From Candidatus Aminicenantota bacterium (lineage in GTDB: Bacteria > Acidobacteriota > Aminicenantia > Aminicenantales > UBA4085), in the NCBI GenBank assembly GCA_003141555.1, contig PLMN01000021.1, positions 1,268 through 65,267 of the forward strand: a DNA stretch of 64,000 nt, read 5' to 3'. The notes beneath the pieces are model-generated. The model worked only from the letters and a program-made list of their open reading frames with translations. It ran no database searches and had not been told where the DNA came from. Shown here in pieces: positions 21,361 to 30,002 of this stretch (position 1 is the first letter of the stretch; each line of letters opens with the position of its first letter). The position numbers and the translations under genes were made by a program.

Positions 21361-21379
21361 GAAGGCGGCGACCGCCTTC
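21361..21379. terminator. GC hairpin between csbD and the tiny hydrophobic gene
   Basis: GAAGGCGG and CCGCCTTC form a perfect 8-base stem around a 3-base loop. There is no run of T on the minus strand after it, so it may be an attenuator or mRNA-stabilising hairpin and not a full terminator. Confidence 0.4.
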
Positions 21380-21413
21380 TGGACGAAAGGTCTCAGGGAG
21401 GCGATGTTTTTTG

Positions 21414-21593
21414 CTATTTCCCAAAAACCTTTTTGACCTGACCGACCTTTTTCTGAACTTTGCCGCTTATCTTTTCATTGGAGCCTTCGGCTTCCAACTT
21501 GGGATTATCGCTGAGTTTCCCGGCGATTTCCTTGAACTTGCCCTTAGCTTGATGGAACTTGCCTTCCGTTTTGTCCTGTTTGCCGGATTTCAT
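21414..21593 (-). CDS. CsbD-family stress protein
   Basis: This 59-residue gene encodes a typical CsbD-like protein: MKSGKQDKTEGKFHQAKGK, then FKEIAGKLSDNPKLEAEG and a Lys/Val-rich C-terminus (SGKVQKKVGQVKKVFGK). Such proteins are highly charged, predicted to be mostly helical or disordered, and induced in general stress in many bacteria; the molecular function is not known. AAGGAG precedes the ATG. A possible sigma-54 or sigma-70 promoter lies 60-85 bases upstream. The tiny hydrophobic gene follows after 110 bases. Confidence 0.88.
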   Translation of the reverse strand: MKSGKQDKTEGKFHQAKGKFKEIAGKLSDNPKLEAEGSNEKISGKVQKKVGQVKKVFGK

Positions 21594-21654
21594 GGCATTT
21601 CTCCTTTTAATTTTGAAATTGATTGCTGATCACCAAATTAGTCCTTTGGGTTCC

Positions 21655-21677
21655 ATTATATGCAGTTTTCATGCCAA
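21655..21677 (-). promoter_or_regulatory. possible csbD promoter (sigma-54-like and/or -10 box)
   Basis: On the minus strand TTGGCATGAAAACTGCAT has GG and GC separated by exactly 10 bases, close to the sigma-54 consensus (TGGCAC-N5-TTGC). It is followed at once by TATAAT. Either a sigma-54 -24/-12 element or a plain -10 could be the real signal; there is no good -35 for the latter. Confidence 0.35.
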
Positions 21678-21878
21678 CATCCTTTCTATTGATCCGGATG
21701 TCGCGGAATCGATTCTCTCTCTGGAAACAGACCCATTTTCAAGCGACCGATCGCGTTTGGGGCGATGATCGATCCGAGAAAAGCGTCTTTCTTTTAAGAA
21801 CTCCGTCCTGTTTGACAAAAGGTTCGATTCTTCTCGCGGGATCCCGGTTATCCCCCCAACTTAGGCCGATAAATCAGG

Positions 21879-21908
21879 TTGAAAAATTCGCTTTGCGAGT
21901 GCTACATT
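21879..21908 (+). promoter_or_regulatory. sigma-70-like promoter for the YihY-family gene
   Basis: TTGAAA and TACATT are separated by 18 bases. Transcription would start near 21915, about 48 bases before the ATG at 21963. The 21600-21960 stretch otherwise shows only this and the divergent csbD signals. Confidence 0.45.
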
Positions 21909-21962
21909 AATGGAGGATAGATCGCTCTAGGAGACTTCACGGCAGAGAAAAGGACTTATTTG

Positions 21963-22835
21963 ATGAAATTCAAGCTGCTCAGCAGAAATCTCAAGAAATT
22001 TGGCTTTCTGTGGCAGGCTTTAAATAAATTCTATGGTGACAATGGCTTTTTCTTATCTTCGGCGATTGCCTTTGACATCCTCTTCAGCCTGATTCCTTTT
22101 ATCATGTTGCTGTTGGCCTTGGTGGGGAGCTATTTTTATAACAACCAAGAAGTGATTAGTCATATTCATGCTTATTTCAGAGATATGGCTCCGGCATTGG
22201 ATCCAAAGATTATGAAAAGTCTAACGAATATCATCCAGAGCCGTCACATTGTGGGAGTCTTGGGATTTCTGGGTTTGCTCTGGTTCTCCAGATGGATCTT
22301 CAGCTCCCTGCAGACCGCCTTCAATATCGTGTTCCGGGCGGAAAAGAGAAGGGGAATGTTGCGCGGATTCATCATTGATCTTTTAATGATTCTCCTGACG
22401 GGGACCCTTCTTCTTGTGAGCATGGCCCTCAGCTCTGCGATTTCCGCCCTGCAGAGTTTCCGGGAACAGAATCCCATGGCGATGGGACCGATGGTCCAAT
22501 GGATCCTAAAATACGCACTCGCTTTCATCCTCTCCTTTGGCCTTTTTTATTCGATTTATAAAATCGTCCCGAACAAGAGGATCCACTCCAAGTCCGCGCT
22601 TCAGGCGGCTCTCTTCGCGGGCTTGCTTTGGGAACTGGCAAAACATCTTTTCACCTGGTATGTCCTCCATATCGCTCGCTATTCCACTCTTTATGGCTCA
22701 TTAAATGCTTTAGTCCTGTTTGTGTTATGGGTCTATTATTCGTCGTCGATCGTCGTCTTGGGGGCCGAGTTCGCATATTTCCTGGAAGAAGACCGTCGGC
22801 GATCGGTGCCGATTCCCATTCACTCTGCGGAATAA
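21963..22835 (+). CDS. YihY/BrkB-family inner membrane protein
   Basis: The 290-residue protein has six or so membrane helices and the family hallmarks: a cytoplasmic N-terminus, NGFFLSSAIAFDILFSLIPFIMLLLAL (about 27-53), LLWFSRWIFSSLQTAFN, VPNKRIHSKSALQAALFAGLLWE (about 203-225), and YGSLNALVLFVLWVYYSSSIVVLGAEFAYF. An in-frame TTG precedes the ATG, but ATG 21963 after AAAGGA is the likely start. The family is widespread and has been linked to envelope processes; no activity is firmly established. The gene is less GC-rich than the flanking genes to the right. Confidence 0.9.
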   Translation: MKFKLLSRNLKKFGFLWQALNKFYGDNGFFLSSAIAFDILFSLIPFIMLLLALVGSYFYNNQEVISHIHAYFRDMAPALDPKIMKSLTNIIQSRHIVGVLGFLGLLWFSRWIFSSLQTAFNIVFRAEKRRGMLRGFIIDLLMILLTGTLLLVSMALSSAISALQSFREQNPMAMGPMVQWILKYALAFILSFGLFYSIYKIVPNKRIHSKSALQAALFAGLLWELAKHLFTWYVLHIARYSTLYGSLNALVLFVLWVYYSSSIVVLGAEFAYFLEEDRRRSVPIPIHSAE

Positions 22836-22892
22836 AAACCGGGATCCGCCAATAGCCAGTCTGAGTCACTGACGGAAGCTGAGGAGAGGGGT

Positions 22893-24164
22893 TTATCTAA
22901 AAATGATTTGCCACAGCATCAGGAGTACCGAAATGAGCATAAATCCAAAAGTGATCCAAGCAATTATTCTATTCTTCTTCTTATTCTTGAATCTTCCCAC
23001 AATTCTTTCGTCGTCTCCCAGTTTAATAATGATAGCAATGAGTGGTACCGCCGCAATCCCATTAATCACGGCTGCATAATACAAAGCTTTCATAATATTA
23101 ATTTGAAGGAAATTCATTACCAAGCCGATGATAGTTGCCAAGGCAATTATTATGTAAAATATTTTCGCCTTTTTAAATTTCTTTGACAAACCCTCTTTGA
23201 ATCCAAAAGTTTCTGACAAAGCATATCCCACCGATCCTGCCAAAACCGGGATCGATTGCCATCCAATTCCAATTATTCCAAAAGCAAAAAGAACGTAAGC
23301 GAGATTTCCTGCCAATGGTTTTAAGGCCAATGCTGCCTGTTGTGGAGTTTCTACCTTTACAATTCCATGAGCATGTAATGTTGCCGCCGTCGTCAAAATA
23401 ATAAAAAAAGTCATGATATTGGAAAACAACATTCCTATTTTCGTATCCGTTCCCATTTCCTTAATTTCCAGCTGCTTCACTTCCGGCTTGCAATTAAAAT
23501 CTTTTACCTTGCCATCAACGATTTCTTCTTCGATTTCCCCCGACGCTTGCCAAAAAAATAAATACGGGGAAATCGTTGTTCCCAAAAATCCAATTATGGT
23601 GATTATGTAATTCAGCTCAAATCGAATTTGCGGAATAAAAGTATTCCAAGCTATCGCTTTCCAATCTTGTTTAACCATAAAAGCCGTAATCACATAAACC
23701 ACCAAGCTCAAACCGAGCCATTTCAAAATTCTCGAATATTTTTTATAGGGAACTATTATTTCCATCGAAATAATCAATGCCCCCGCAAATATCATCCACC
23801 AAATAATATTCAACCCAAAAATCATTTGTATGGAGGCTGCGATTATTCCCAAATCAGCCCCGATATTAATGATGTTAGCAATGGCTAACAATGACACCGC
23901 CATAAACAAAAGCCTTCTTGAATGGTATTTCTTAATCACTCCAGCCAACCCCCTGCCCGATACCATCCCAATTCTGCCGCACATTTCCTGTATGGCCACC
24001 ATGGCCGGCCACAAAAACAAGGCCAGCCACGCCAGCTTATAGCCAAATTGAGCCCCCGCAATTGAATAAGTCGCGATTCCCGACGGATCATCATCCGCCG
24101 CCCCGGTAACAAAACCCGGCCCAATTTTTTTGAAGAATTTTTGAATCGTCTTAAATATCACCAT
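22893..24164 (-). CDS. Nramp-related divalent metal transporter, AT-rich
   Basis: The 423-residue polytopic protein belongs to the Nramp (SLC11) superfamily. TM1 has GAADDDPSGIATYSIAGAQFG, with DPSG at 26-29 where Mn/Fe transporters have DPGN. TM6 has FLGTTISPYLFFWQASGE, with TTISPY at 196-201 where they have the metal-binding Met-Pro-His. Loss of that methionine is known from Nramp-related Mg2+ transporters, so Mg2+ or another hard ion is possible. The gene is strikingly AT-rich and Lys/Ile/Asn-rich compared with its surroundings, pointing to recent transfer. It runs opposite to its neighbours and is not in an operon. Confidence 0.88.
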   Translation of the reverse strand: MVIFKTIQKFFKKIGPGFVTGAADDDPSGIATYSIAGAQFGYKLAWLALFLWPAMVAIQEMCGRIGMVSGRGLAGVIKKYHSRRLLFMAVSLLAIANIINIGADLGIIAASIQMIFGLNIIWWMIFAGALIISMEIIVPYKKYSRILKWLGLSLVVYVITAFMVKQDWKAIAWNTFIPQIRFELNYIITIIGFLGTTISPYLFFWQASGEIEEEIVDGKVKDFNCKPEVKQLEIKEMGTDTKIGMLFSNIMTFFIILTTAATLHAHGIVKVETPQQAALALKPLAGNLAYVLFAFGIIGIGWQSIPVLAGSVGYALSETFGFKEGLSKKFKKAKIFYIIIALATIIGLVMNFLQINIMKALYYAAVINGIAAVPLIAIIIKLGDDERIVGRFKNKKKNRIIAWITFGFMLISVLLMLWQIIFR

Positions 24165-24399
24165 TTATGAATAACGATTATTTTCTTCTTTGTCCAGAGA
24201 TTTAGGCCGCGGCGTTCCAGAAGGGATCCATGCCGGCCCAAGATGCTCGAACGAATTCCCGGAAGTCCCGACAACCTGGGATTCCGGCGACAGGAGTGAT
24301 ATGATAAAAACAAGCCAGTTAATATGCAGAATTGTATCGGGGACTCGGTGCATTTACATGACACAAGGAGCCTTTGACCTCAACAGGAAGGAGATCGTT

Positions 24400-25116
24400 A
24401 TGAATCCTGTATTAATCAGGCTCGATAACATCGTGCGAACGTATCATATCGGCGAGGTCGACGTGCGGGCCCTGAGAGGAATCACCTACAACGTGCTTCG
24501 CGGCGATTTCGTCGCCATTATGGGCCCGTCCGGTTCAGGCAAGAGCACGTTGATGAACATCCTGGGCTGCCTGGACCGCCCGACTTCGGGAACTTATTTC
24601 CTGGATGACCAAGCCGTTTCCGGGTTGAGCGACAAGAGCCTCGCTACCCTGCGTAACACGCGCATCGGCTTCGTATTCCAGAGCTTCAATCTTCTCAAGC
24701 GCACCTCGGCCCGAGAGAACGTGGAATTGCCCATGCTTTACGCCGACGTGAGCGGCAAGCAAAGCAGGGAGCGAGCGCTCAAGGCGTTGAAGCTCGTCGG
24801 ACTCGAAGGCCGGGAAACGCATAACACGAACCAGCTTTCCGGCGGAGAACAACAGAGAGTCGCCATCGCCCGTTCCTTGGTGAACAACCCAAGCCTGATC
24901 ATGGCGGACGAGCCGACGGGAAACCTGGATTCAAAGATGAGCGAAGACGTGATGAAGATCTTCCTCGATATGAACCGGGAAAAGAAGATCACCATCATCC
25001 TCGTCACCCACGAGCCGGATATCGCGGCTTATGCTAACCGAGTGATCCATGTGAAGGACGGCTTGATCAACAGAGAAGATGTGAAGCTCGACATCGGGCA
25101 AGGAGGAACGCGATGA
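24400..25116 (+). CDS. ABC transporter ATPase, MacB/LolD type
   Basis: The 238-residue ATPase has Walker A GPSGSGKST (42-50), Q-loop FVFQSFNLL, signature LSGGEQQR (146-153), Walker B LIMADEPTGNLD (166-177) and the H-loop VTHEPD. The EPTGNLDS sequence and the insertion-free short form are typical of the MacB/LolD/FtsE subgroup that works with FtsX-type permeases. AGGAAGGAG precedes ATG 24400; residues read upstream are noncoding. It overlaps the permease gene by 4 bases. Together with the adaptor at 27.2 kb it likely powers export of a peptide, lipid or drug across the envelope. Confidence 0.94.
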   Translation: MNPVLIRLDNIVRTYHIGEVDVRALRGITYNVLRGDFVAIMGPSGSGKSTLMNILGCLDRPTSGTYFLDDQAVSGLSDKSLATLRNTRIGFVFQSFNLLKRTSARENVELPMLYADVSGKQSRERALKALKLVGLEGRETHNTNQLSGGEQQRVAIARSLVNNPSLIMADEPTGNLDSKMSEDVMKIFLDMNREKKITIILVTHEPDIAAYANRVIHVKDGLINREDVKLDIGQGGTR

Positions 25117-26363
25117 AGCTAAAAAGAACGATTCGCATCTTCAAGCTCTCGTTTCGCGCCTTGACCAGGAACAAGATGCGCACGGCCTTGACAATGCTCG
25201 GGATCATCATCGGCGTCGGGGCCGTCATCGCGATGGTGAGCATCGGAGCCGGCGCCAGGCAAGGCGTCGAGGCAAAATTCAATGCCATGGGCACCAACAA
25301 TCTCACGGTCTCGTCCGGAAGCCGAATGACGGGCGGGGCGCAGAGCGGCACAGGAACCATTCCTCTGAAGCTCGAGGTGGTCCAGCTCATCCTGGATCGT
25401 TGCCCCAGCGTAGCCTTCGCTTCCCCTGTCTATCAGACTCGAAACCAGGTCATCTTCGAGAATAAGAACTGGAATACCTTGATCCAGGGGGTTAACGAGG
25501 ATTTCGATATCATCGGCAACTGGACTCTCGACTCCACATACGCGGGCAGGTTCTTTGAGCAGGCTGAAGTGGACTCCGGCGCGACGGTCTGCGTTCTGGG
25601 CGCGGATACCGTCACGAACCTCTTCCCCGGCAGCGATCCCATCGGGCAGATCATCCGAGTCAGGGATGTTCCGTTCACCGTGATCGGCGTGTTGAAGGCA
25701 AAGGGCCAGTCCGGAGGTCCGGGGGGAAGCAGGGATGACATGATCCTCGCACCCTACACCGCTGTTTTGGAGCGTCTCCTCGGAGGCGGGACTCTCACCC
25801 TCAACTCAATCCAGATCAGCGCCGTGGACGAGGAATCCACGGACTCGGCCATGAATGAGGTCACCGAACTCATGCGAGAGTACAACAAGTTGGAGCCGGG
25901 AGCATCGGACAATTTCACCGTTCGGAACATGGCCGACATCGCGGAGAGCGCGGCCGACTCCACCAACATCCTCACCGTCCTGCTCGGCAGCATCGCCTCC
26001 ATCTCGCTGCTCGTCGGCGGGATTGGCATCATGAACATCATGCTGGTCTCCGTTTCCGAGCGAATCCGAGAGATCGGAATCCGGATGGCGATCGGCGCGC
26101 AGAAAATCGACATCCTCGTCCAGTTTCTTTTCGAGGCTGTGGTCCTCAGCGTTGTCGGCGGCATTCTCGGGATCCTCCTCGGCTTCGGCACCTCGAAGCT
26201 GTTGCACTACATCCCTATGTTCGCCACGATAACCACCATTGTCTCGACAGGCTCCGTTCTGCTCGCGTTCGGATTCTCCGCGTTCGTCGGCATCTTCTTC
26301 GGGTATTATCCAGCCAGTAAAGCCGCGCATATGGATCCGATTGAAGCTTTACGATACGAATAG
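25113..26363 (+). CDS. ABC transporter permease, MacB/FtsX type
   Basis: The 416-residue permease has the mechanotransmission layout: one N-terminal helix (about 20-45, MRTALTMLGIIIGVGAVIAM), a large periplasmic MacB-PCD domain (about 50-285), and three C-terminal helices. ASISLLVGGIGIMNIMLVSVSERIREIGIRMAIGA (about 293-327) is the standard coupling region. The end GYYPASKAAHMDPIEALRYE is the classical family terminus. Translation is coupled to the ATPase (ATGA). In MacAB-type systems this class extrudes substrates from the periplasm. Confidence 0.94.
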   Translation: MKLKRTIRIFKLSFRALTRNKMRTALTMLGIIIGVGAVIAMVSIGAGARQGVEAKFNAMGTNNLTVSSGSRMTGGAQSGTGTIPLKLEVVQLILDRCPSVAFASPVYQTRNQVIFENKNWNTLIQGVNEDFDIIGNWTLDSTYAGRFFEQAEVDSGATVCVLGADTVTNLFPGSDPIGQIIRVRDVPFTVIGVLKAKGQSGGPGGSRDDMILAPYTAVLERLLGGGTLTLNSIQISAVDEESTDSAMNEVTELMREYNKLEPGASDNFTVRNMADIAESAADSTNILTVLLGSIASISLLVGGIGIMNIMLVSVSERIREIGIRMAIGAQKIDILVQFLFEAVVLSVVGGILGILLGFGTSKLLHYIPMFATITTIVSTGSVLLAFGFSAFVGIFFGYYPASKAAHMDPIEALRYE

Positions 26364-26398
26364 GCAAAAACAATGCGAGAAATAAAGGGGAGCACCTC

Positions 26399-27082
26399 AT
26401 GATAGATAGTCCTATTCATCCCATCGGCGGCAAGAAGCCAAAGGGCAAAGCGATCGCGACAGCGGCGGTCGTGATCCTCGTCCTCTTCTCCGGCTACTTA
26501 TGGTTCACGCGCGCATATACCGATTATCGTCCCGGCATGTGGGTTCGGTTTCACAAGGCCAGCTTATTGAGCTTCAGCAAGCAGATCTACGCCAAAAGCT
26601 TCCATCCCGGGGAGTCCGAGGAACGTCTCTACGTGTTCAACAACCCGTTCATCGAGTCGGAGGCCAACCTGGATTTCTTCGTGCAGTACGACGAGAACCG
26701 CGGCGGAGTCCAGCGCCTGGTCCTCGAGCTGGGCGGCATCAAGTATCACATCGACAAAAGACATTCTCCATTCCCAAGGATGCGACGCGGACCACGGCCG
26801 CCGGCTCACCCGACTGGGCCGCTTCCTCCTTCGGCAGCTCCGAATGCTCCCGATAAAGCTGTCGAGCAATCATCGCCGCAATTGCCGCTATTCCAGGATT
26901 ATGCAATCCGGGATACGAGCAAGAGAGCGTATCTTCAGAATGGAGAAAAGGCCGAGGCTCTTATCAAGCAAGGATTGGAGATCGCAGAGAATAAATTGGC
27001 CGAAGCCAGGGCGTTCTTCAAAAAAGACGTGATCAAAGCTCAAGAGAAGGCCAAGACCAGGTCTGAGCGAAATCAGAGATGA
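26399..27082 (+). CDS. single-span membrane protein between ABC permease and adaptor
   Basis: I do not recognise this 227-residue protein. After a basic start (GGKKPKGKA) it has one hydrophobic segment (about 20-38), a region with YVFNNPFIESEANLDFFVQYDENRGG and LVLELGGIKYHID, then a Pro/Arg-rich stretch (about 127-160) and a Lys/Glu-rich helical end (about 180-225). GGGGAG precedes ATG 26399. Its place inside the exporter operon suggests an accessory role. The abrupt change at the Pro-rich part could reflect a compensated frameshift, but I cannot prove that. Confidence 0.6.
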   Translation: MIDSPIHPIGGKKPKGKAIATAAVVILVLFSGYLWFTRAYTDYRPGMWVRFHKASLLSFSKQIYAKSFHPGESEERLYVFNNPFIESEANLDFFVQYDENRGGVQRLVLELGGIKYHIDKRHSPFPRMRRGPRPPAHPTGPLPPSAAPNAPDKAVEQSSPQLPLFQDYAIRDTSKRAYLQNGEKAEALIKQGLEIAENKLAEARAFFKKDVIKAQEKAKTRSERNQR

Positions 27083-27180
27083 AGCCGCAGGACCGGGCCA
27101 CGGAGCCCAATGAACCGGATCCCGGCGCCAAGCCCGCAACCACGTAAAAAGGCATATCTCATAAGCCAACAGGAGGCAAC

Positions 27181-28485
27181 ATGAAGAAGTTCTTAATCGG
27201 AGGAGCAGCGCTGATCCTCGTGGCGGCCATCGTATTCTTCTTCGTCATAAAGCCCGGCCGGATCAGCGTCGCCGCACAATACCGCGTCGAGGCCGTGAAG
27301 AAAGGAAATGTGGAAGCCGGCATCACGGCGTCAGGAACGCTCACCCCTTACATTCAGGTCGATGTCGGCAGCCAGGTCTCGGGCCGGATATCCGCTCTCT
27401 ATGCGGATTTCAATCAAAAGGTGAAGGCCGGCCAGGTGCTCGCCGAACTGGATAACTCCGATTTCCTGGCCCAGGTCGGCCAGGACCAGGCGAATTATGA
27501 AAGCGCACAGACAAGCTTGGACAACGCCAAGGTCCTCGCGGAAGACGCGAAGACAAAATACGACCGGGCCTTGGACCTGTTTGCAAAGAACATGATTTCG
27601 CTCGAGGAAAAAGAGACTTCGACGGTGACGTATTCGACGGCCATGTCAAACATTAAGACTTCGGAGTCGAAGCTGAGCCAAGCCAAGGCTCAGCTCGATG
27701 CAAGTAAGGTCGACCTTAGCCACTGCACCATCCGCTCGCCCATCGATGGAGTCGTCATCAGCAGGAATATGAACGTCGGTCAGACCGTGGCGGCGAGCCT
27801 CCAAGCGCCTGTGCTTTTCACCATCGCGGACAATTTATCCAAGATGAGGATCGAGTGCAGCGTCAACGAAGCCGATATCGGCAAGGTGGCGGAAGGCCAG
27901 AAGGTCAACTTCACAGTCTCGGCTTTTCCAGGAGAAAAATTCGCGGGCTCGCTCACCCAGGTGAGGTCTTCTGCCACGGTGGTGCAGAACGTCGTCACGT
28001 ACACCTGTATCGTGGACGTGGATAATCCTTCACTAAAGCTCAAGCCTGGAATGACGGCCACGGCGAGCATCATCACCGCTTCCGCTGATAACGTGCTTCG
28101 AGTCCCGAACTCAGCCCTCAGGTTCGTCCCGTCCAATCAGGGCGCCGGCGCCGAGCAACAGACGCAAGCGCAACAGTCGACTTCGAGCGAGACGTCTCCG
28201 CCGCAAAAGGCGAGGGGGGCGGGGGTGCAAGGCGCAGGTCAGTCAGACCAGGCGAGTCAAAGCGTTGGCCGGGTCTGGAAGCAGAATCCCGAAGGTTCGC
28301 TGAGCCAAATCACCCTCCGGCTGGGCGTGGCTGACAAGAGCTACACCGAGGTGAAGGAGGTTGTGAGCGGCGAGCTGAAAGAAGGCGACAACATCGTCAT
28401 CGGACTGCCTATCCCGCAGACCAAGACGCAGCAGACGACGCAACAGCAGCCTCCGGGATCTGGAATCGGTGGGATCATCCGTTAA
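27181..28485 (+). CDS. periplasmic adaptor (MacA/HlyD family)
   Basis: The 434-residue membrane-fusion protein links the ABC permease to the outer membrane. An N-terminal anchor helix (about 4-22) is followed by the lipoyl half GTLTPYIQVDVGSQVSGRIS (about 53-72), a coiled-coil hairpin (about 95-175), the second lipoyl half CTIRSPIDGVVISRNMNVGQTV (about 183-204) and beta-barrel domain. The C-terminal part has an insert rich in Gln, Ser and Ala (about 322-365), then a membrane-proximal domain, and the last residues are TKTQQTTQQQPPG. No TolC-type gene follows, so an outer membrane partner must be encoded elsewhere. Confidence 0.93.
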   Translation: MKKFLIGGAALILVAAIVFFFVIKPGRISVAAQYRVEAVKKGNVEAGITASGTLTPYIQVDVGSQVSGRISALYADFNQKVKAGQVLAELDNSDFLAQVGQDQANYESAQTSLDNAKVLAEDAKTKYDRALDLFAKNMISLEEKETSTVTYSTAMSNIKTSESKLSQAKAQLDASKVDLSHCTIRSPIDGVVISRNMNVGQTVAASLQAPVLFTIADNLSKMRIECSVNEADIGKVAEGQKVNFTVSAFPGEKFAGSLTQVRSSATVVQNVVTYTCIVDVDNPSLKLKPGMTATASIITASADNVLRVPNSALRFVPSNQGAGAEQQTQAQQSTSSETSPPQKARGAGVQGAGQSDQASQSVGRVWKQNPEGSLSQITLRLGVADKSYTEVKEVVSGELKEGDNIVIGLPIPQTKTQQTTQQQPPGSGIGGIIR

Positions 28486-28591
28486 GAAATATGTCGTCGA
28501 TGGGATAATGTAGCCTCAACCGTCCAAGGAGGCCGATCATGAGAGGACGCCGGCCGGCGCCCTCAGCGCGCCCCCCAGGTCAAATCGCCGA

Positions 28592-29605
28592 TCAGCCGGC
28601 CAGCTTCGCCAGCTCCCCGATCATTTCCGGCGTGGCGATGAAGACCAGGACGTCCCCCGCGGCGAGCGGAGTCGTCTTGGGCGGGTTGAAGGTGAAATCC
28701 TTTCCCCCGCCTTTCCGCAGCGCCACGAGCAGGGCGTCCGTGGCGTCCGCGAATTTGGACTCGGCGATCGTCTTTCCGGCGAGAGGCGAGCCGGCCGGGA
28801 TCGCGACCTCGTCGAAGCGGAGCACCCGGCCGCTCTCGCGGAGCATCATGTCGAGGAAGGTCGTGGTCGCCGGCCGGATCATCTCCGAGACCATGCGCAT
28901 CCCGCCGATGTTCTTGGGCGAGATGACCACATCGGCCCCGGCCTTGAGCATCTTGTTGTGGGACCCCGGCTCGATGCACTTGGTCACGATCCGGAGGCCG
29001 GGGTTCAGGCTCCGGGCGCTGATTGTCACGAACAGGTTCGCCTCGTCGGTCGGCAGGACGCAGAGGACGCCCTTCGCCCGGGCGATGCCCGCCTTCTCCA
29101 AGACGCTGTCCTCGGTGGCATCGCCGTAGACGGCCAGGACCGGGCCCAGAACGGCGAGCTTCTCGATCTTCGCCTTGTCGTGCTCGATGACCACGAACGG
29201 CTTCTTCGTGGCGATCATCTCCCGGATGATCGTCGCCGACGTGTCGTCTCCGCCGCAGATGATGTAATGGCCCTCGAGGCGGGCGATTTCCTTGTCCATT
29301 TTTCTTCTCCCGAGGATGTTCTTGAGCTCTCCCTCCACGATGAAGGCCGTGATGGACGAGACGGCGTAGGCGATCGTGGTCAGGCAGAGGATGATGAAGA
29401 CGATGTTGAAGATGCGCAGCGCCGGGCTGTGCGATGTGTCAACGACCTCCCCGTACCCGATTGTGGACAGGGTGATGACGGTCATGTAAGCGCTGTCGAG
29501 GAGCGTGGTTCCGGGCCCGCCCAGGAGCATGAACCCGGTCACGCCGACGACGAAGACGAAGAGGAAAATGGTCAGGGAAACGACGAGCCGCTTTTTAGTA
29601 TTCAT
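28592..29605 (-). CDS. potassium channel with RCK (TrkA-N/TrkA-C) domains
   Basis: The 337-residue protein is a two-helix K+ channel. TM1 is about 8-28, the pore helix and filter are MTVITLSTIGYGEV (TIGYG 48-52), and TM2 is about 65-90. A cytosolic RCK module begins at HYIICGGDDTSATIIREM (about 113-130), with VVIEHDKAKIEKL and VYGDATEDSVLEKAGI, and ends in a TrkA-C-like domain (LAGKTIAESKF). The nucleotide loop has GGDDTS in place of GxGxxG, so NAD binding may be altered. I start at ATG 29605; the long frame upstream is a GC-rich shadow. Confidence 0.93.
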   Translation of the reverse strand: MNTKKRLVVSLTIFLFVFVVGVTGFMLLGGPGTTLLDSAYMTVITLSTIGYGEVVDTSHSPALRIFNIVFIILCLTTIAYAVSSITAFIVEGELKNILGRRKMDKEIARLEGHYIICGGDDTSATIIREMIATKKPFVVIEHDKAKIEKLAVLGPVLAVYGDATEDSVLEKAGIARAKGVLCVLPTDEANLFVTISARSLNPGLRIVTKCIEPGSHNKMLKAGADVVISPKNIGGMRMVSEMIRPATTTFLDMMLRESGRVLRFDEVAIPAGSPLAGKTIAESKFADATDALLVALRKGGGKDFTFNPPKTTPLAAGDVLVFIATPEMIGELAKLAG

Positions 29606-29665
29606 GCCGGCGTTGGGGGCGCGAAGCCATTGTATGGGAAGCGCCGGGAGAGTGCAAGGGGCGGG

Positions 29666-29694
29666 TTGACAGAATGGCCTCCGCGGCGTATCTA
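29666..29694 (+). promoter_or_regulatory. sigma-70-like promoter upstream of secA-type gene
   Basis: TTGACA and TATCTA are separated by 17 bases, giving a perfect -35 and a good -10. Transcription would begin near 29701, leaving a leader of about 300 bases before the SecA start. A small open frame at 29715 lies in that leader. Confidence 0.6.
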
Positions 29695-29714
29695 TTAAGT
29701 TCAAGGCAAGATCG

Positions 29715-29954
29715 ATGGGAATCGTCCTGACGCGGATCGAGATCGGCGGGAACGGCGTCCGGTCCTCCTGGGGGCCGTGGCTAGGCCTGATCCTTGTTGC
29801 CGTTGTTCTCCCGACGCTTGTCTTGCCCCTCCTGCTCGTGGCCGTATTGCTGGAGATGTCTGCGCCTGTCGCGGCCGTCCCCGTCCGTGCCACGGGCCGT
29901 TTCGTCCGCGGCGGACGGAGTCCCCTTTCCCCGCGCAGCCCTCCCCTCGCCTGA
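29715..29954 (+). CDS. possible leader ORF ahead of secA-type gene
   Basis: This 79-codon frame starts 14 bases after the predicted transcription start and ends 49 bases before the SecA-like gene. It encodes a hydrophobic segment (GLILVAVVLPTLVLPLLLV, about 24-42) and an Arg/Pro/Ser-rich end (RGGRSPLSPRSPPLA). There is no obvious ribosome site. The layout recalls SecM-type secretion monitors but no arrest motif is recognisable. It could equally be an untranslated leader. Confidence 0.25.
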   Translation: MGIVLTRIEIGGNGVRSSWGPWLGLILVAVVLPTLVLPLLLVAVLLEMSAPVAAVPVRATGRFVRGGRSPLSPRSPPLA

Positions 29955-30002
29955 CCTCTCGCTCTTTCCAACGCCCGATTCCAACGCAGGAGGTCATGCG
30001 AC

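Noticed and set aside
28539-29129. 196-codon + strand frame after the adaptor gene, with AAGGAGG before its ATG
   Set aside because: Beyond the first ~20 codons it runs antisense to the K+ channel gene and is not protein-like.
29715-29954. Firm SecM annotation of the leader frame
   Set aside because: No arrest motif or ribosome site; reported only as a low-confidence leader.
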